Shown here in pieces: positions 14,389-23,467 of a stretch of DNA of 64,000 nt; within the stretch, counting starts at the first letter, position 1, and each line of letters starts with the position of its first letter. The stretch comes from Alphaproteobacteria bacterium (GTDB lineage: Bacteria > Myxococcota_A > UBA796 > CAJQPC01): NCBI GenBank assembly GCA_020632795.1, contig JACKEV010000006.1:616501-680500 (forward strand), written 5' to 3'. The notes beneath the pieces are model-generated. The model worked only from the letters and a program-made list of their open reading frames with translations. It made no database searches and was not told the origin of the DNA. A program made the position numbers and the translations under genes.

Positions 14389-15517
14389 GGTGCACGCGCG
14401 CGCTGGCGATGCGCGCACGGGCACGCTCAAGCTGCCCCACGGGGCCGTCCCGACCCCCGCGTTCATGCCCGTGGGCACCGCCGGCAGCGTGAAGGGCCTC
14501 ACCCCGCGCGAGCTGCGCGAGCTGGGCGCGGACATGCTCCTGGCCAACACCTTCCACCTCTGGGTGCGGCCGGGGCACGAGCGGGTGGCCCGCCTGGGGG
14601 GTCTCCATCGCATGATGGGCTGGGATGGGCCGATCCTGACCGACTCCGGCGGCTTCCAGGCGTTCTCGTTCGGGGAGAAGGCGAAGCTGGACGAGGACGG
14701 GGTGCGCTTCCTGGCGAAGTTCGACCGCCAGTGGCGGAAGATGACCCCCGAGCTGTGCGTGGAGATCCAGGAGACCCTGGGGGTGGACGTGGCGATGGCG
14801 CTCGACGAGTGCATCGAGTTCCCGGCCGATCGGCGTCGGGTGACCGCCTCCACCGCCCGGACCACCCGCTGGCTGGAGCGCTGCGAGGCCGCGCGCCGAC
14901 GCCGCGAGGCCACCGCGCTGTTCGGCATCGTGCAGGGCGGCTTCTACCCCGACCTGCGGGCCGAGCACGCCCGGACCCTCCGTGGCATGGAGCTGGACGG
15001 CTACGCGATCGGTGGGCTCTCGGTGGGGGAGCCCACCGGGCGGATGTTCGAGATGGTGTCGGTGGCCGCCGCCGAGCTGCCCGACGATCGGGTCCGCTAC
15101 CTCATGGGGGTCGGCTACCCCGGTGACATCGTGGAAGCGGTGGTTCGAGGTGTCGATCTGTTCGACTGTGTGCTGCCCACACGCACCGCCCGGTTCGGCT
15201 ACGCCTTCACCCTCCAGGGGCGGATGGCGATCAAGCACGCGCGCTTCAAGGAGGATTCTCTCCCGATTGACCCTTTTTGCGCGTGTTATACGTGCCGGTC
15301 CTTTTCGCGTGCTTATCTCAGGCACCTCTTCCTGAGCCGCGAGATCCTGGCGCCTCGACTGCTCTCCCTTCACAACCTGTTCTTCTACCAGGCCTTCATG
15401 GCTCGGCTGCGCGACGCGATTCAAACCGGCCCCGACGCACTCAACGCCCTGAGGGCCCCGGCCCGTCGCTGGCAGCAACCCTTCTCGGACGAGCCCCCCG
15501 GAGTTCTTGATGCCTGA
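14363..15517 (+). CDS. tgt: tRNA-guanine transglycosylase Tgt
   Basis: 384 residues starting at ATG 14363, 26 bases inside queA. It has the substrate loop D-S-G-G-F-Q, G-I-V-Q-G-G and G-G-L-S-V-G-E, the nucleophile region D-C-V-L-P-T-R-T-A-R, and the zinc ligands C-x-C-x2-C in C-A-C-Y-T-C with a downstream His. Tgt exchanges guanine 34 for preQ1 in GUN-anticodon tRNAs, upstream of QueA. Its stop overlaps the yajC start, linking queuosine genes to the Sec accessory genes, an arrangement common in many bacteria. Confidence 0.94.
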   Translation: MATRCCSFEVHARAGDARTGTLKLPHGAVPTPAFMPVGTAGSVKGLTPRELRELGADMLLANTFHLWVRPGHERVARLGGLHRMMGWDGPILTDSGGFQAFSFGEKAKLDEDGVRFLAKFDRQWRKMTPELCVEIQETLGVDVAMALDECIEFPADRRRVTASTARTTRWLERCEAARRRREATALFGIVQGGFYPDLRAEHARTLRGMELDGYAIGGLSVGEPTGRMFEMVSVAAAELPDDRVRYLMGVGYPGDIVEAVVRGVDLFDCVLPTRTARFGYAFTLQGRMAIKHARFKEDSLPIDPFCACYTCRSFSRAYLRHLFLSREILAPRLLSLHNLFFYQAFMARLRDAIQTGPDALNALRAPARRWQQPFSDEPPGVLDA

Positions 15518-15860
15518 ATTCTTCACCCAGACCAGCGCCCCCGACCCGGGGACGCTCGTCCTCGCGCAGGCCTCGTCGCCTCCGCAGGGGGACCTCCTCT
15601 CCACCCTGCCGATGCTGATCATCATCTTCGGCATCTTCTACTTCCTGGTCATCCGGCCCCAGAACAAGGCCCGCGAGGAGCACAAGACCATGCTCGCGGC
15701 CCTCAAGAAGGGGGACCGGGTGGTGACCGACGGGGGCATCATCGGCGTCGTGCAGCAGGTCGAGTCCGATCAGGTGGAGATCGAGGTCGCTCCGAAGATT
15801 CGCATGACCTTCCTCACGGAGTCGGTGAAGGGTCGCCTGGGCGACCAGGAGGCGAGCTGA
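15510..15860 (+). CDS. yajC: Sec translocase accessory subunit YajC
   Basis: 116 residues (ATG 15510; a TTG three bases earlier is also possible). One membrane segment, L-P-M-L-I-I-I-F-G-I-F-Y-F-L-V, is followed by the hallmark I-R-P-Q-N-K-A-R-E-E and G-D-R-V-V-T-D-G-G-I-I-G. YajC binds SecDF and helps preprotein export. The N-terminal extension before the membrane segment (about 33 residues) is somewhat longer than usual. It overlaps the tgt stop and is 3 bases ahead of secD. Confidence 0.93.
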   Translation: MPEFFTQTSAPDPGTLVLAQASSPPQGDLLSTLPMLIIIFGIFYFLVIRPQNKAREEHKTMLAALKKGDRVVTDGGIIGVVQQVESDQVEIEVAPKIRMTFLTESVKGRLGDQEAS

Positions 15861-15863
15861 ACC

Positions 15864-17636
15864 ATGGGCGGCAACTGGTGGTCCCGATTCTCCTTGATCG
15901 TGCTGACGGTCCTCGTCGCGGTCTACACGCTCCTCCCCAACTTCATCGGCGAGAGCGCCGAGGAGCGCAACCAGCGCAAGACTCAGTCGCTGGACGGCGC
16001 GGCCGAGCAGGTCGAAGAGGCTGAGGTCGAGCAGACCTGGTGGGAGGCGATGCTCCCCAACACCCGGCTCAACCTGGGCCTTGACCTCCAGGGCGGCATC
16101 GACCTGACGCTGGACGTGGAGATCGAGGAGGCGGTGCTCTCCACGGTCTCCCGCGACGTGCAGACCGTCACCGACTCCGCCGAGCGCGAGGGCGTGGCCC
16201 TGGCCGCCGTGCGCCGGGTGCGCGGTGAGCCGGTGCTCGAGGTGCGGCTGGGCGACGGCACGACCCTGGACGCGGTGCGCGACTTCTTCCGGATGCGCTT
16301 CTCCGGCTACGAGTACGAGACGACGGTGACCGATGACGCCGGGGCCGAGTGGCACCGCTTCGCCGTCACCGAGCAGGAGCAGGAGGAGATCGCGCGGCGC
16401 GCCCTGGAGCAGGCCGTCGAGACCCTCCGCACCCGCGTCGACGCCACCGGCGTGAAGGAGCCCTCCATCGTCCAGAAGGGCGACCGGCGCATCAACGTCC
16501 AGCTCCCCGGCATGGTCAACCTCCAGGACGCCGTCGCCGCGCTGGGCACCACGGCGGTGCTGGAGTTCTACCTCGTGGACGAGGACTTCGAGGACGCCGC
16601 CCTGGAGCGCGCCCTGCAGGCCGCCAAGGACACCCTCGACGAGGAGACCTTCAACGACGACGATGCCCTCAACGACTGGCTCGTCACCACCCACCGCATC
16701 GGCGAGAACAACCGGGTGCTGTGGGAGTACACCGAGGGCCAGGAGGGCGGCGATGTCCGCGCCATCCCCTACGTCCTCAAGGACCGGGTCATCCTGACCG
16801 GCGACGACGTGAACGACGCCCAGGTCGCGATGGACCAGTTCAACCAGCCCTACACCGCGCTGGAGTTCAAGCCTCGGGGCGGCCAGATCTTCGCCGAGGT
16901 CACCGGCGAGAACGTGGGCAAGCGCTTCGCCATCGTGCTGGACCGGAAGGTCCGCTCCGCCCCGGTCATCCGCGAGAAGATCGGCGGCGGTCGCGCCTCC
17001 ATCGAGATGGGGCAGGGGGGCTTCGACCAGGGCATGCGCGACGCCCAGACCCTGGCGCTGGTCCTGCGCACCGGCGCGTTGCCGGCGCCGGTCACCCTCG
17101 CGGAGGTCCGGACCGTCGGCGCGTCCCTGGGCCACGACGCCATCGAGGCCGGCTTCGAGGCCACCCTCATCGGCGGCATCCTCGTGCTCCTCGGGATGGC
17201 GGTCTACTACCGCATGGGCGGGCTCATTGCAGACGCGGCGCTCGTGCTGAACGTGCTGTTCGTGCTGGCGCTGCTGGCGGGCTTCGGGGCCACGCTCACC
17301 CTGCCAGGCATCGCGGGCATCGCGCTGACCGTCGGCATGGCGGTCGACGCCAACATCATCATCTACGAGCGCATCCGCGAGGAGCTGCGGCTGGGCAAGT
17401 CCACCCGCAGCGCGGTGGATGCCGGCTACGAGTTCGCCCTCTCGGCGGTGCTCGACGCCAACATCACCACCGCCATCGCCGGCATCGTGCTCTACAGCTA
17501 CGGCACCGGCCCCATCAAGGGCTTCGCGGTCACGCTGCTCATCGGCATCATCACCACGCTCTTCACGGCGCTCTTCGTCTCCCGGACCTTCATCGACCTC
17601 GCGGCCCGGAAGTCCAACAGCAGCCTGGTCTACTGA
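15864..17636 (+). CDS. secD: Protein translocase subunit SecD
   Basis: 590 residues. An N-terminal membrane helix (residues 8-25), then L-G-L-D-L-Q-G-G-I-D-L-T, R-V-D-A-T-G-V-K-E-P in the large periplasmic P1 domain, and five further membrane helices with the RND-type motif V-G-M-A-V-D-A-N-I-I-I-Y-E-R-I-R-E-E. SecD with SecF uses the proton gradient to pull exported proteins across the inner membrane. The P1 region has an acidic insert (D-E-E-T-F-N-D-D-D near 255). secF starts 9 bases after it. Confidence 0.95.
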   Translation: MGGNWWSRFSLIVLTVLVAVYTLLPNFIGESAEERNQRKTQSLDGAAEQVEEAEVEQTWWEAMLPNTRLNLGLDLQGGIDLTLDVEIEEAVLSTVSRDVQTVTDSAEREGVALAAVRRVRGEPVLEVRLGDGTTLDAVRDFFRMRFSGYEYETTVTDDAGAEWHRFAVTEQEQEEIARRALEQAVETLRTRVDATGVKEPSIVQKGDRRINVQLPGMVNLQDAVAALGTTAVLEFYLVDEDFEDAALERALQAAKDTLDEETFNDDDALNDWLVTTHRIGENNRVLWEYTEGQEGGDVRAIPYVLKDRVILTGDDVNDAQVAMDQFNQPYTALEFKPRGGQIFAEVTGENVGKRFAIVLDRKVRSAPVIREKIGGGRASIEMGQGGFDQGMRDAQTLALVLRTGALPAPVTLAEVRTVGASLGHDAIEAGFEATLIGGILVLLGMAVYYRMGGLIADAALVLNVLFVLALLAGFGATLTLPGIAGIALTVGMAVDANIIIYERIREELRLGKSTRSAVDAGYEFALSAVLDANITTAIAGIVLYSYGTGPIKGFAVTLLIGIITTLFTALFVSRTFIDLAARKSNSSLVY

Positions 17637-17645
17637 GGCTTACAC

Positions 17646-18842
17646 ATGGAACTCATCAAGCCAGGTACCAACTACGACTTCGTCGGCAAGCGGTACATCG
17701 CAGGGGCGGTCTCCGGGCTGGCCGTGCTGGCGTCGATCCTGCTCTTCTTCATCGTGGGCCCCAACTGGGGCATCGACTTCACCGGCGGCACCGAGGTCGT
17801 CATCAAGTTCGAGGACGACATCCAGATCACCGAGGTGCGCGAGGCGCTGTCGACGCTGGGCCTGGGGGGGGACGCCGTCCAGCGCATCAACGCCCCCGAG
17901 GACCACCAGTTCTCCATCCGCATCCAGGACGCCGGCTTCGGCGCCGAGCAGGTCCAGGCCGACGTGCTGGGCGCCTTCTCGAATCGGTACGGAGCGGACT
18001 GGGTGGTGAACTCCCGCTTTGATGCCCAGGTCGGCGGACGGCTCACCATCGAGCATCAGCCGCCCGAGGTCGCCGTTCGCGAGCTGTCCGAGGTGCTGAC
18101 CGGCGCCGCCATCGAGGGGGCGATGGTCCAGGAGTCCCCGGACGACAACACCTTCTACGTCAAGATGCCGGGCCTGGCCTCCCAGGTCGAGGAAGCCATC
18201 GCCGGGTCCTTGAGTGGCAAGAAGGTGGAGATCCAGCAGGTCGACTCGGTCGGCCCCAAGGTCGGCGGGGACCTGCGGCGTCAGGCCTTCCTGGCCATGG
18301 CGGCCACCCTCGGCCTCGTGCTGGTGTACGTCGGCTTCCGCTTCGACATCGCCTTCGCCCCTGGGGCCATCCTGGCGCTGTTCCACGACGTGGCCATCAC
18401 CATCGGCGTGTTCACGGCGGTCCAGAACGAGATCAACTTGCCGATGATCGGCGCCCTGCTGACCATCATCGGGTACTCGCTCAACGACACGATCGTCATC
18501 TACGACCGCATCCGCGAGAACATGCAGCGGTATCGGCGTACGGACAGCGAGCGCCTGATCAACGACTCCATCAACGAGACGCTCTCCCGCACCCTGGCCA
18601 CCTCGCTGACCACCATGATGGCCATCGTGGCATTCCTGGTGCTGGGCGGGCCGGTGATCAGCGTCTTCGCCCAGGCCATGCTGATCGGCGTTGTGGTCGG
18701 AACCTACTCCACTGTGTTCGTCGCGACGCCGTCCATCCTGTTCATGGAGAAGATCAAGCCCCACCTCATCAAGCTGATCACGCCGGCGGGCGCGGGTGTC
18801 CGGATCCCCGGCCAGGAGCAGGGCGAGGGGCCCTCCAGCTGA
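17646..18842 (+). CDS. secF: Protein translocase subunit SecF
   Basis: 398 residues. Opening V-G-K-R-Y-I-A-G-A-V with the first membrane helix, I-D-F-T-G-G-T-E-V, a periplasmic domain, and the D4 motif G-Y-S-L-N-D-T-I-V-I-Y-D-R-I-R-E-N with Asp in the proton path. It is longer than E. coli SecF (323) because of an enlarged periplasmic region (about 95-185). Last gene of the queA-tgt-yajC-secDF unit. Confidence 0.95.
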   Translation: MELIKPGTNYDFVGKRYIAGAVSGLAVLASILLFFIVGPNWGIDFTGGTEVVIKFEDDIQITEVREALSTLGLGGDAVQRINAPEDHQFSIRIQDAGFGAEQVQADVLGAFSNRYGADWVVNSRFDAQVGGRLTIEHQPPEVAVRELSEVLTGAAIEGAMVQESPDDNTFYVKMPGLASQVEEAIAGSLSGKKVEIQQVDSVGPKVGGDLRRQAFLAMAATLGLVLVYVGFRFDIAFAPGAILALFHDVAITIGVFTAVQNEINLPMIGALLTIIGYSLNDTIVIYDRIRENMQRYRRTDSERLINDSINETLSRTLATSLTTMMAIVAFLVLGGPVISVFAQAMLIGVVVGTYSTVFVATPSILFMEKIKPHLIKLITPAGAGVRIPGQEQGEGPSS

Positions 18843-18891
18843 CGGGGAGGGATCCGTCCGTATCTTCCACGACTTCGACCCGGACTGTCGC

Positions 18892-18920
18892 TTGACCCGG
18901 TCCGGATCCAACCCTATAGG
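18892..18920 (+). promoter_or_regulatory. Candidate sigma70 promoter of the HU-like gene
   Basis: TTGACC (18892-18897) and TATAGG (18915-18920) are separated by 17 bases. The HU gene starts 121 bases after the -10 element, so the leader would be long (about 115 bases). It lies in the largest intergenic region of the window, in which no gene was recognised. Confidence 0.5.
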
Positions 18921-19041
18921 GTGTTGTCTGACTGACACCACGATGATGCGCGTCCGCTTCGGGTTCTCAGGAAGCGGTCCTCGCCCGAAGGAATGTGCGG
19001 ACCCGGAGGCGCGTTTCAGAGCCAAGGAGACATGAGCGATC

Positions 19042-19332
19042 ATGACAAAGTCTGAGCTCATCGACGCAGTGGCCGAGCGTAGCCAGCTTCCCCGCCGGAC
19101 GGCCGAAGAGGTCGTCAACCTCATCTTCGACGGGATGCGCGACGCGCTCTGCAATGGCGAGCGGATCGAGATCCGAGGGTTCGGGACCTTCAAGGTCCGC
19201 CAGTACGACGGCTACACCGGCCGCAACCCCAAGACCAGCACCACCATCAAGGTGCGGCCCAAGGTCCTCCCCGTGTTCAAGGTCGGGAAGGCGCTGCGCG
19301 AGATGGTGAACAACGGCGAAGCCGACGGGTGA
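19042..19332 (+). CDS. HU/IHF-family DNA-bending protein
   Basis: 96 residues, family length. M-T-K-S-E-L-I-D-A-V-A, the core G-F-G-T-F-K-V-R and the DNA-inserting arm G-R-N-P-K-T are all present, then V-F-K-V-G-K-A-L-R-E. The arm holds the Pro that kinks DNA. Sequence details (K-V-R-Q-Y-D-G-Y-T-G-R-N) could fit either HU or IHF-beta. It bends DNA in the nucleoid. A GGAGACATG-like ribosome site precedes ATG 19042. The TGA overlaps GTG 19329 of the next gene. Confidence 0.93.
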   Translation: MTKSELIDAVAERSQLPRRTAEEVVNLIFDGMRDALCNGERIEIRGFGTFKVRQYDGYTGRNPKTSTTIKVRPKVLPVFKVGKALREMVNNGEADG

Positions 19333-20003
19333 ATCGAATGAGACGAGCGCTGATGGGCATGATGCTCGGGCTCGGGTTGTCCGGGACGGCTTCGGCCGGC
19401 TCGGTCTACATCAACGGCGTGCGCGCGGACGGCCTCTCCAACATGGAGATGACCAACGTGAACGTCCGGGTGGACGCCAACGGCGACATCTGGATCGACG
19501 CGCCGCGCTATACGGTCGAGGTCGTCAGCCCCGGCGGCACCACCGCCGGGTACGGCGCGTCGCCGCCCGTCACCAGCCCGCCCCCCTCCGCTGTGGTGCC
19601 TCCGGTGGCCGGGAACCCACCGACCCCGGCCGCGCCGACCGCCCAGCAGCCGACCGCCGTGGGGGTCGCGCCCGGCACGTGGTGGCTGGTGACCGACGAC
19701 AACGCCTCCAAGGGCCACGTCGTCGACATCTACATCGGCGGTGTGCTGGTGCACACCGTGCGCTCTGGTGAGCAGCAGGTGCTGATGGACGTCAGCCCCT
19801 ACCTGCGCCACGGCGGCAACCTCGTCCAGTTCACGGCGCGGGCGGGCAACCAGCCCTCCGGCGGGGCGCTGCACATCTACATCGGCTCGGGATCGAATCA
19901 GAGCGGCACCCTGAACCTGCACTCGCCCGAGGTCACCTTCACCCGGCGCTCCAGCGACTCCCCCAACGGGACGTCCCGGCAGTTCCAGCTCAACGTGCCT
20001 TGA
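19329..20003 (+). CDS. Secreted protein of unknown function
   Basis: 224 residues from GTG 19329 (or 221 from ATG 19338). A cleavable signal peptide ends at G-T-A-S-A-G. The mature protein has a beta-rich start (S-V-Y-I-N-G-V-R), a Pro/Ala/Thr-rich hinge (about 72-110) and a second beta-rich domain (G-T-W-W-L-V-T-D-D-N to the end) with D-I-Y-I-G-G-V-L-V-H. No Cys. No family recognised; the two domains may be carbohydrate- or protein-binding sandwiches. Translationally coupled to HU and followed by the rRNA methylase with a 4-base overlap. Confidence 0.7.
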   Translation: MNRMRRALMGMMLGLGLSGTASAGSVYINGVRADGLSNMEMTNVNVRVDANGDIWIDAPRYTVEVVSPGGTTAGYGASPPVTSPPPSAVVPPVAGNPPTPAAPTAQQPTAVGVAPGTWWLVTDDNASKGHVVDIYIGGVLVHTVRSGEQQVLMDVSPYLRHGGNLVQFTARAGNQPSGGALHIYIGSGSNQSGTLNLHSPEVTFTRRSSDSPNGTSRQFQLNVP

Positions 20004-20737
20004 CGCAGCGCATCCCGGGTCGCAACCCCGTGCTGGAAGCGCTGCGTCGCCAGCGTCGGGCCGTCCACCGCATCCACCTGGACACGGGGGCGCGCGTCGA
20101 CCCGAAGATCCGGGAGATCCTGGACATCGCCCAGGCGCGGCGCATCCCGGTGGGGCGGACGTCCCGCAAGGAGCTGGACCGCCTGGCCCGTGGGGACGTC
20201 CACAACGGCGTCGTGGCCGAGGCGGATCCGCTTCCCGCCTACTCGGTGGCCGCGCTGCTCGACGAGCTGGCCGTCGTGCCCGACCCCTGCGTGGTCATGG
20301 TGGATGAGCCCTCCTACGAGCACAACCTGGGGGCCATCCTGCGCAGCGCGCTGGGGGCGGGGGTGTCCGGGGTCGTGGTGCCCACCCGTCGGGGCGCAGG
20401 CATGAGCTCCGTCGTGGCCCGGGTCGCGATGGGGGGCGCTGAGGCGGTCCCGCTGGTCCGCGAGGGCATCTCCTCGGGGCTCAAGCGCTTCCGCAAGGCG
20501 GGCTACCGTGTGGTGGGCGCGGACATGGACGGCCGCCCGTTCTGGGAGGTGGACCTCACCGGGCCGCTGGTCCTGGTCCTGGGCGGAGAGTCCAAGGGCC
20601 TCACCCCTACGGTGCGCAGCCGCTGCGACGAGATCATCGCCGTCCCTCTGGCCGGGGAGCTGGAGAGCCTGAACGTCTCGGTGACCGCGGGCATCCTGCT
20701 GTTCGAGCGGGTGCGGCAGCGCGCCAACAGCCTGTAA
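20000..20737 (+). CDS. rlmB: TrmH/SpoU-family RNA 2'-O-methyltransferase (RlmB-like)
   Basis: 245 residues from TTG 20000. N-terminal substrate-binding domain I-P-G-R-N-P-V-L-E-A-L-R, then the SPOUT knot domain with the three family motifs: N-L-G-A-I-L-R-S-A (motif 1), V-L-G-G-E-S-K-G-L (motif 2) and L-N-V-S-V-T-A-G-I-L-L-F-E (motif 3). It uses AdoMet; E. coli RlmB makes Gm2251 in 23S rRNA. The N-terminal motif favours RlmB, although the exact target base cannot be read from sequence. Confidence 0.87.
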   Translation: MTQRIPGRNPVLEALRRQRRAVHRIHLDTGARVDPKIREILDIAQARRIPVGRTSRKELDRLARGDVHNGVVAEADPLPAYSVAALLDELAVVPDPCVVMVDEPSYEHNLGAILRSALGAGVSGVVVPTRRGAGMSSVVARVAMGGAEAVPLVREGISSGLKRFRKAGYRVVGADMDGRPFWEVDLTGPLVLVLGGESKGLTPTVRSRCDEIIAVPLAGELESLNVSVTAGILLFERVRQRANSL

Positions 20738-20754
20738 GGCACCGCGGCGGATCC

Positions 20755-21924
20755 TCAGAACAGGCCGAACAGCTTCTTGCGCTTGGGCTGCGGCGCGCCG
20801 ATCTCGGCGTTGCCCCCCAGGCGCGCCCCCAGGGCGAGGATCTCCTGGGCCAGCCGGGCCCGGGGGCCGACCTCCAGCAGCAGCCGCCCGGAGTGCAGCG
20901 CGGTGTTCATCAGCCGGCTGTCCTCGGAGAGCACCGCCGACAGCGGCCGCTGGAGCAGCGCCTGGACGCGGTTGACGTCGAACTCCCCGGTGCCGGCGAA
21001 GCGGTTGAGCACCACCGCCAGCTTCTGGGGGTCGAGGCCGAGGCGGCCCAGCAGGTCGAGCCGCCGCCGCGCTGCCACCAGGGCGGGCAGCTCGGGCACG
21101 GTCAGCAGGATGCACTGATCCGCGAACGAGGCGGCGGTCAGGGACAGCGGGTTGATCCCGCTGCCGGCGTCGATCACCAGGTGCGTGAACGTTCGCTGGA
21201 GCAGCGTGGCGGCCTGGAGCACTGTGTCGGGCCCCAGCGCCTCGGGCTCCTTGGTGGTCAGAGGCTGGGCGATGACGTGGAACCCCCAGGGATGCCTGGG
21301 GATTCGGGTCTGGATGAACTCCTGGTCGAACAGGTGGGCGTCCTCCAGCAGCTCGCCCGGCGAGAACGGCGTGTCCATGTCCAGGTAGACGCCGACCTCG
21401 CCGACGCAGGGGGCGAGGTCCACAAGCGCCACCAGCGCCGCGCTGTTCTGGGCCAGGCAGCCGGCCAGGTTGATGGCCAGGGAGGTGGTGCCCACGCCGC
21501 CCTTGGCGCCCAGCAGGGTGACCACCATGCCGGCGTTGGTGGGCTCGAAGCGCTCCTCGGCCAGCCGGGCGAAGACCTGGGCCAGCTCGACGTCATCGGT
21601 GCCCAGCACCGCCAGGGCGTGGGCGCCCAGGCGCACCGCCTCGCGGGTGAGGGCCAGATCCTCGAAGTCCGTCACCATGATGAGCGAGGCGTCGGGGACC
21701 TCGGCGCGCACCCGCCGGGCGAACTGGGTGGCCACCGTCCGGTGCTCGCCCACATAGACCACCACCGCCTGGGGCCGCGCCGCGAGGATCATCGGCAGCG
21801 CCTCGCGGGGGTCCTGACGGGTGAGCACCGGCAGCATCCACCGACCGAGGTAGGCGTGGAGCTGCCGCGCGCGCTCCGGGGGCATCCCGATGATGGCTGT
21901 GCGGACCTGGTGCGGCAGGGACAT
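20755..21924 (-). CDS. CpaE-like ParA/MinD ATPase
   Basis: 389 residues. Residues 1-130 resemble a receiver-like fold without phosphorylation site (V-V-V-Y-V-G-E, L-I-M-V-T-D-F-E-D, G-A-H-A-L-A-V). Residues 138-389 form a MinD-type ATPase: deviant Walker A A-K-G-G-V-G-T-T-S-L, A-L-V-D-L-A-P, and H-L-V-I-D-A-G-S-G. The basic tail P-K-R-K-K-L-F-G-L-F is amphipathic and could bind membrane. This architecture is CpaE/TadZ, which places Tad pilus or secretion machines, but no tad/cpa gene is nearby. Start ATG 21924; upstream codons to 22044 are not needed. Confidence 0.82.
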   Translation of the reverse strand: MSLPHQVRTAIIGMPPERARQLHAYLGRWMLPVLTRQDPREALPMILAARPQAVVVYVGEHRTVATQFARRVRAEVPDASLIMVTDFEDLALTREAVRLGAHALAVLGTDDVELAQVFARLAEERFEPTNAGMVVTLLGAKGGVGTTSLAINLAGCLAQNSAALVALVDLAPCVGEVGVYLDMDTPFSPGELLEDAHLFDQEFIQTRIPRHPWGFHVIAQPLTTKEPEALGPDTVLQAATLLQRTFTHLVIDAGSGINPLSLTAASFADQCILLTVPELPALVAARRRLDLLGRLGLDPQKLAVVLNRFAGTGEFDVNRVQALLQRPLSAVLSEDSRLMNTALHSGRLLLEVGPRARLAQEILALGARLGGNAEIGAPQPKRKKLFGLF

Positions 21925-22053
21925 GGGTTCAGAGCCTCGGGCCCATGCTATCCGAATGCCCCCGGGAGGGCCCGCCAACGGGGCAGGGGGGGCTGGCGAA
22001 CCCCTCCGAAATACAGAGGAGTCGGGCGAAACCAGAGCGCACACCCGATCCGA

Positions 22054-23373
22054 TCAGTACAGCACCCGGCGAAGAAATGTCCGAGCGTCGGAGCACTCGT
22101 CGAAGATCCGCTGCACCGCCACCCCGGGGCTCTCCCCGTGGGCCACCAGGGCCTCCACCGGCTCCAGCAGGGCCCGCTCGCAGGGGCGGCTCCGGGCCAG
22201 CCCCCGGCCAGCGATGGCCACCAGATCGCGCGCCCAGTCCGCAAAGGTCCGTCCGGCCACCTCCCCCTGGAGCCCGCTGCGACAGGCGATGAGCTGGTGG
22301 CTGGCGGGGTCGGCGCCCCCTGCGAACTCCCGCGCCAGCGCGGTCGCCTCGTCCAGGGCGACGTCGTCATACATGAGGCCCGTCCACATCGCGATGCCAC
22401 TGATGGCCAGGTGGGTGGGGCAGGCGTCCGCGCCTCGGATCTCGATGGTGCGCTTCACCCGCACCTCGGGGAAGACCGAGGTCTGGTGCAGCTCCCAGTC
22501 CGCCCACGAGGGCAGCACACCGTCCAGGCCGCGCTCCATCCACGCCCGGAAGGTGACCCCGTTGGCCTCGGCCCAGGCGTCGCCCCGGCGGTAGAACATC
22601 ATCGGGACGTCCAGCAGCGCGTCCACCCAGCGCGCGTGGGTGTAGCCCTCCCGCAGCGGCCCCGGGAAGCCGGTCCGGGCTGGATCGGTCTGCGTCCAGG
22701 CGTGGCCGCGGGTGCTCAGCCAGCCGGTCTTGCGGCCGGCCTCCAGCGGCGAGTTCGCGAAGATGGCTGTGGTGATCGGCCCCAACAGGCTCATGGCGCC
22801 GACCTTCGCCGCGCAGTCGGCCTCGTCGCTGTAGTCGAAGTTGGCCTGGAACGAGGAGGTCCCCTTCATCATGGTGTGGGCGAGGGGGCCGATGGCGCCG
22901 AGGTATCGCCGCATCACCCGGTAGCGGCCCTTGGGCACCCACGGGATCTCGTCGATCGGCGTGTAGGGGGTCAGCCCCAGGGCCACCAGCGCGATGTCGT
23001 GCCCCTGGAGCAGCGCGCGCAGCTCGCCCAGGCTGGAGAGCGCCTCCTCGGCGAGCTGGTGGAGGCTCGCGAACGGCGTGCCGGACAGCTCGACCTGGCC
23101 GCCCGGCTCCAGCGTGGTGCTGGCCTGGGCGCGCTGGAGCGCGATGGTGTTCCTGCCCTCCAGGACCGGCGTCCACCCGAAGCGTTGGGCGAGCTGCTCC
23201 AGGACCCAGCGGATGCCGTCCGGGTCGTCGTAGCCCACCGCGCGGCCGTCGTGGCGCAGCAGGATGCGCTCGAACTCGCCGCCGATGCGCCAGCGCTCGC
23301 GGGGCGCGCCGTAGGTGTGGAAGCGGGCGACGAGCGCGTCGCGGGTGAGCGGGAGATCAGGGACGGGTGTCAT
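22054..23373 (-). CDS. gshA: Glutamate-cysteine ligase (plant/alphaproteobacterial type)
   Basis: 439 residues. G-G-E-F-E-R-I near residue 32, L-E-P-G-G-Q-V-E-L-S-G, V-M-R-R-Y-L, T-S-S-F-Q-A-N-F-D-Y and I-E-I-R-G-A-D mark the GCS2/plant-type gamma-glutamylcysteine synthetase, the first step to glutathione. The start is ATG 23373 with GGAG 6 bases upstream; a longer TTG frame to 23424 lacks a ribosome site. No glutathione synthetase gene is adjacent. It is divergent from the thioredoxin-like lipoprotein gene. Confidence 0.9.
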   Translation of the reverse strand: MTPVPDLPLTRDALVARFHTYGAPRERWRIGGEFERILLRHDGRAVGYDDPDGIRWVLEQLAQRFGWTPVLEGRNTIALQRAQASTTLEPGGQVELSGTPFASLHQLAEEALSSLGELRALLQGHDIALVALGLTPYTPIDEIPWVPKGRYRVMRRYLGAIGPLAHTMMKGTSSFQANFDYSDEADCAAKVGAMSLLGPITTAIFANSPLEAGRKTGWLSTRGHAWTQTDPARTGFPGPLREGYTHARWVDALLDVPMMFYRRGDAWAEANGVTFRAWMERGLDGVLPSWADWELHQTSVFPEVRVKRTIEIRGADACPTHLAISGIAMWTGLMYDDVALDEATALAREFAGGADPASHQLIACRSGLQGEVAGRTFADWARDLVAIAGRGLARSRPCERALLEPVEALVAHGESPGVAVQRIFDECSDARTFLRRVLY

Positions 23374-23467
23374 GTCGGCTCCGAGGGGGGCAGGCAAGCT
23401 GGTGCCAGCGCGCGTGTCCGTCAAGGTGATGGTCGCGAGGTCATTTGGATTCGGCTAAAATCGCGCC

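Noticed and set aside
18796..19035. 79-codon plus-strand frame between secF and HU
   Set aside because: It overlaps the secF end and covers the HU promoter, has no ribosome site and no recognisable protein features.
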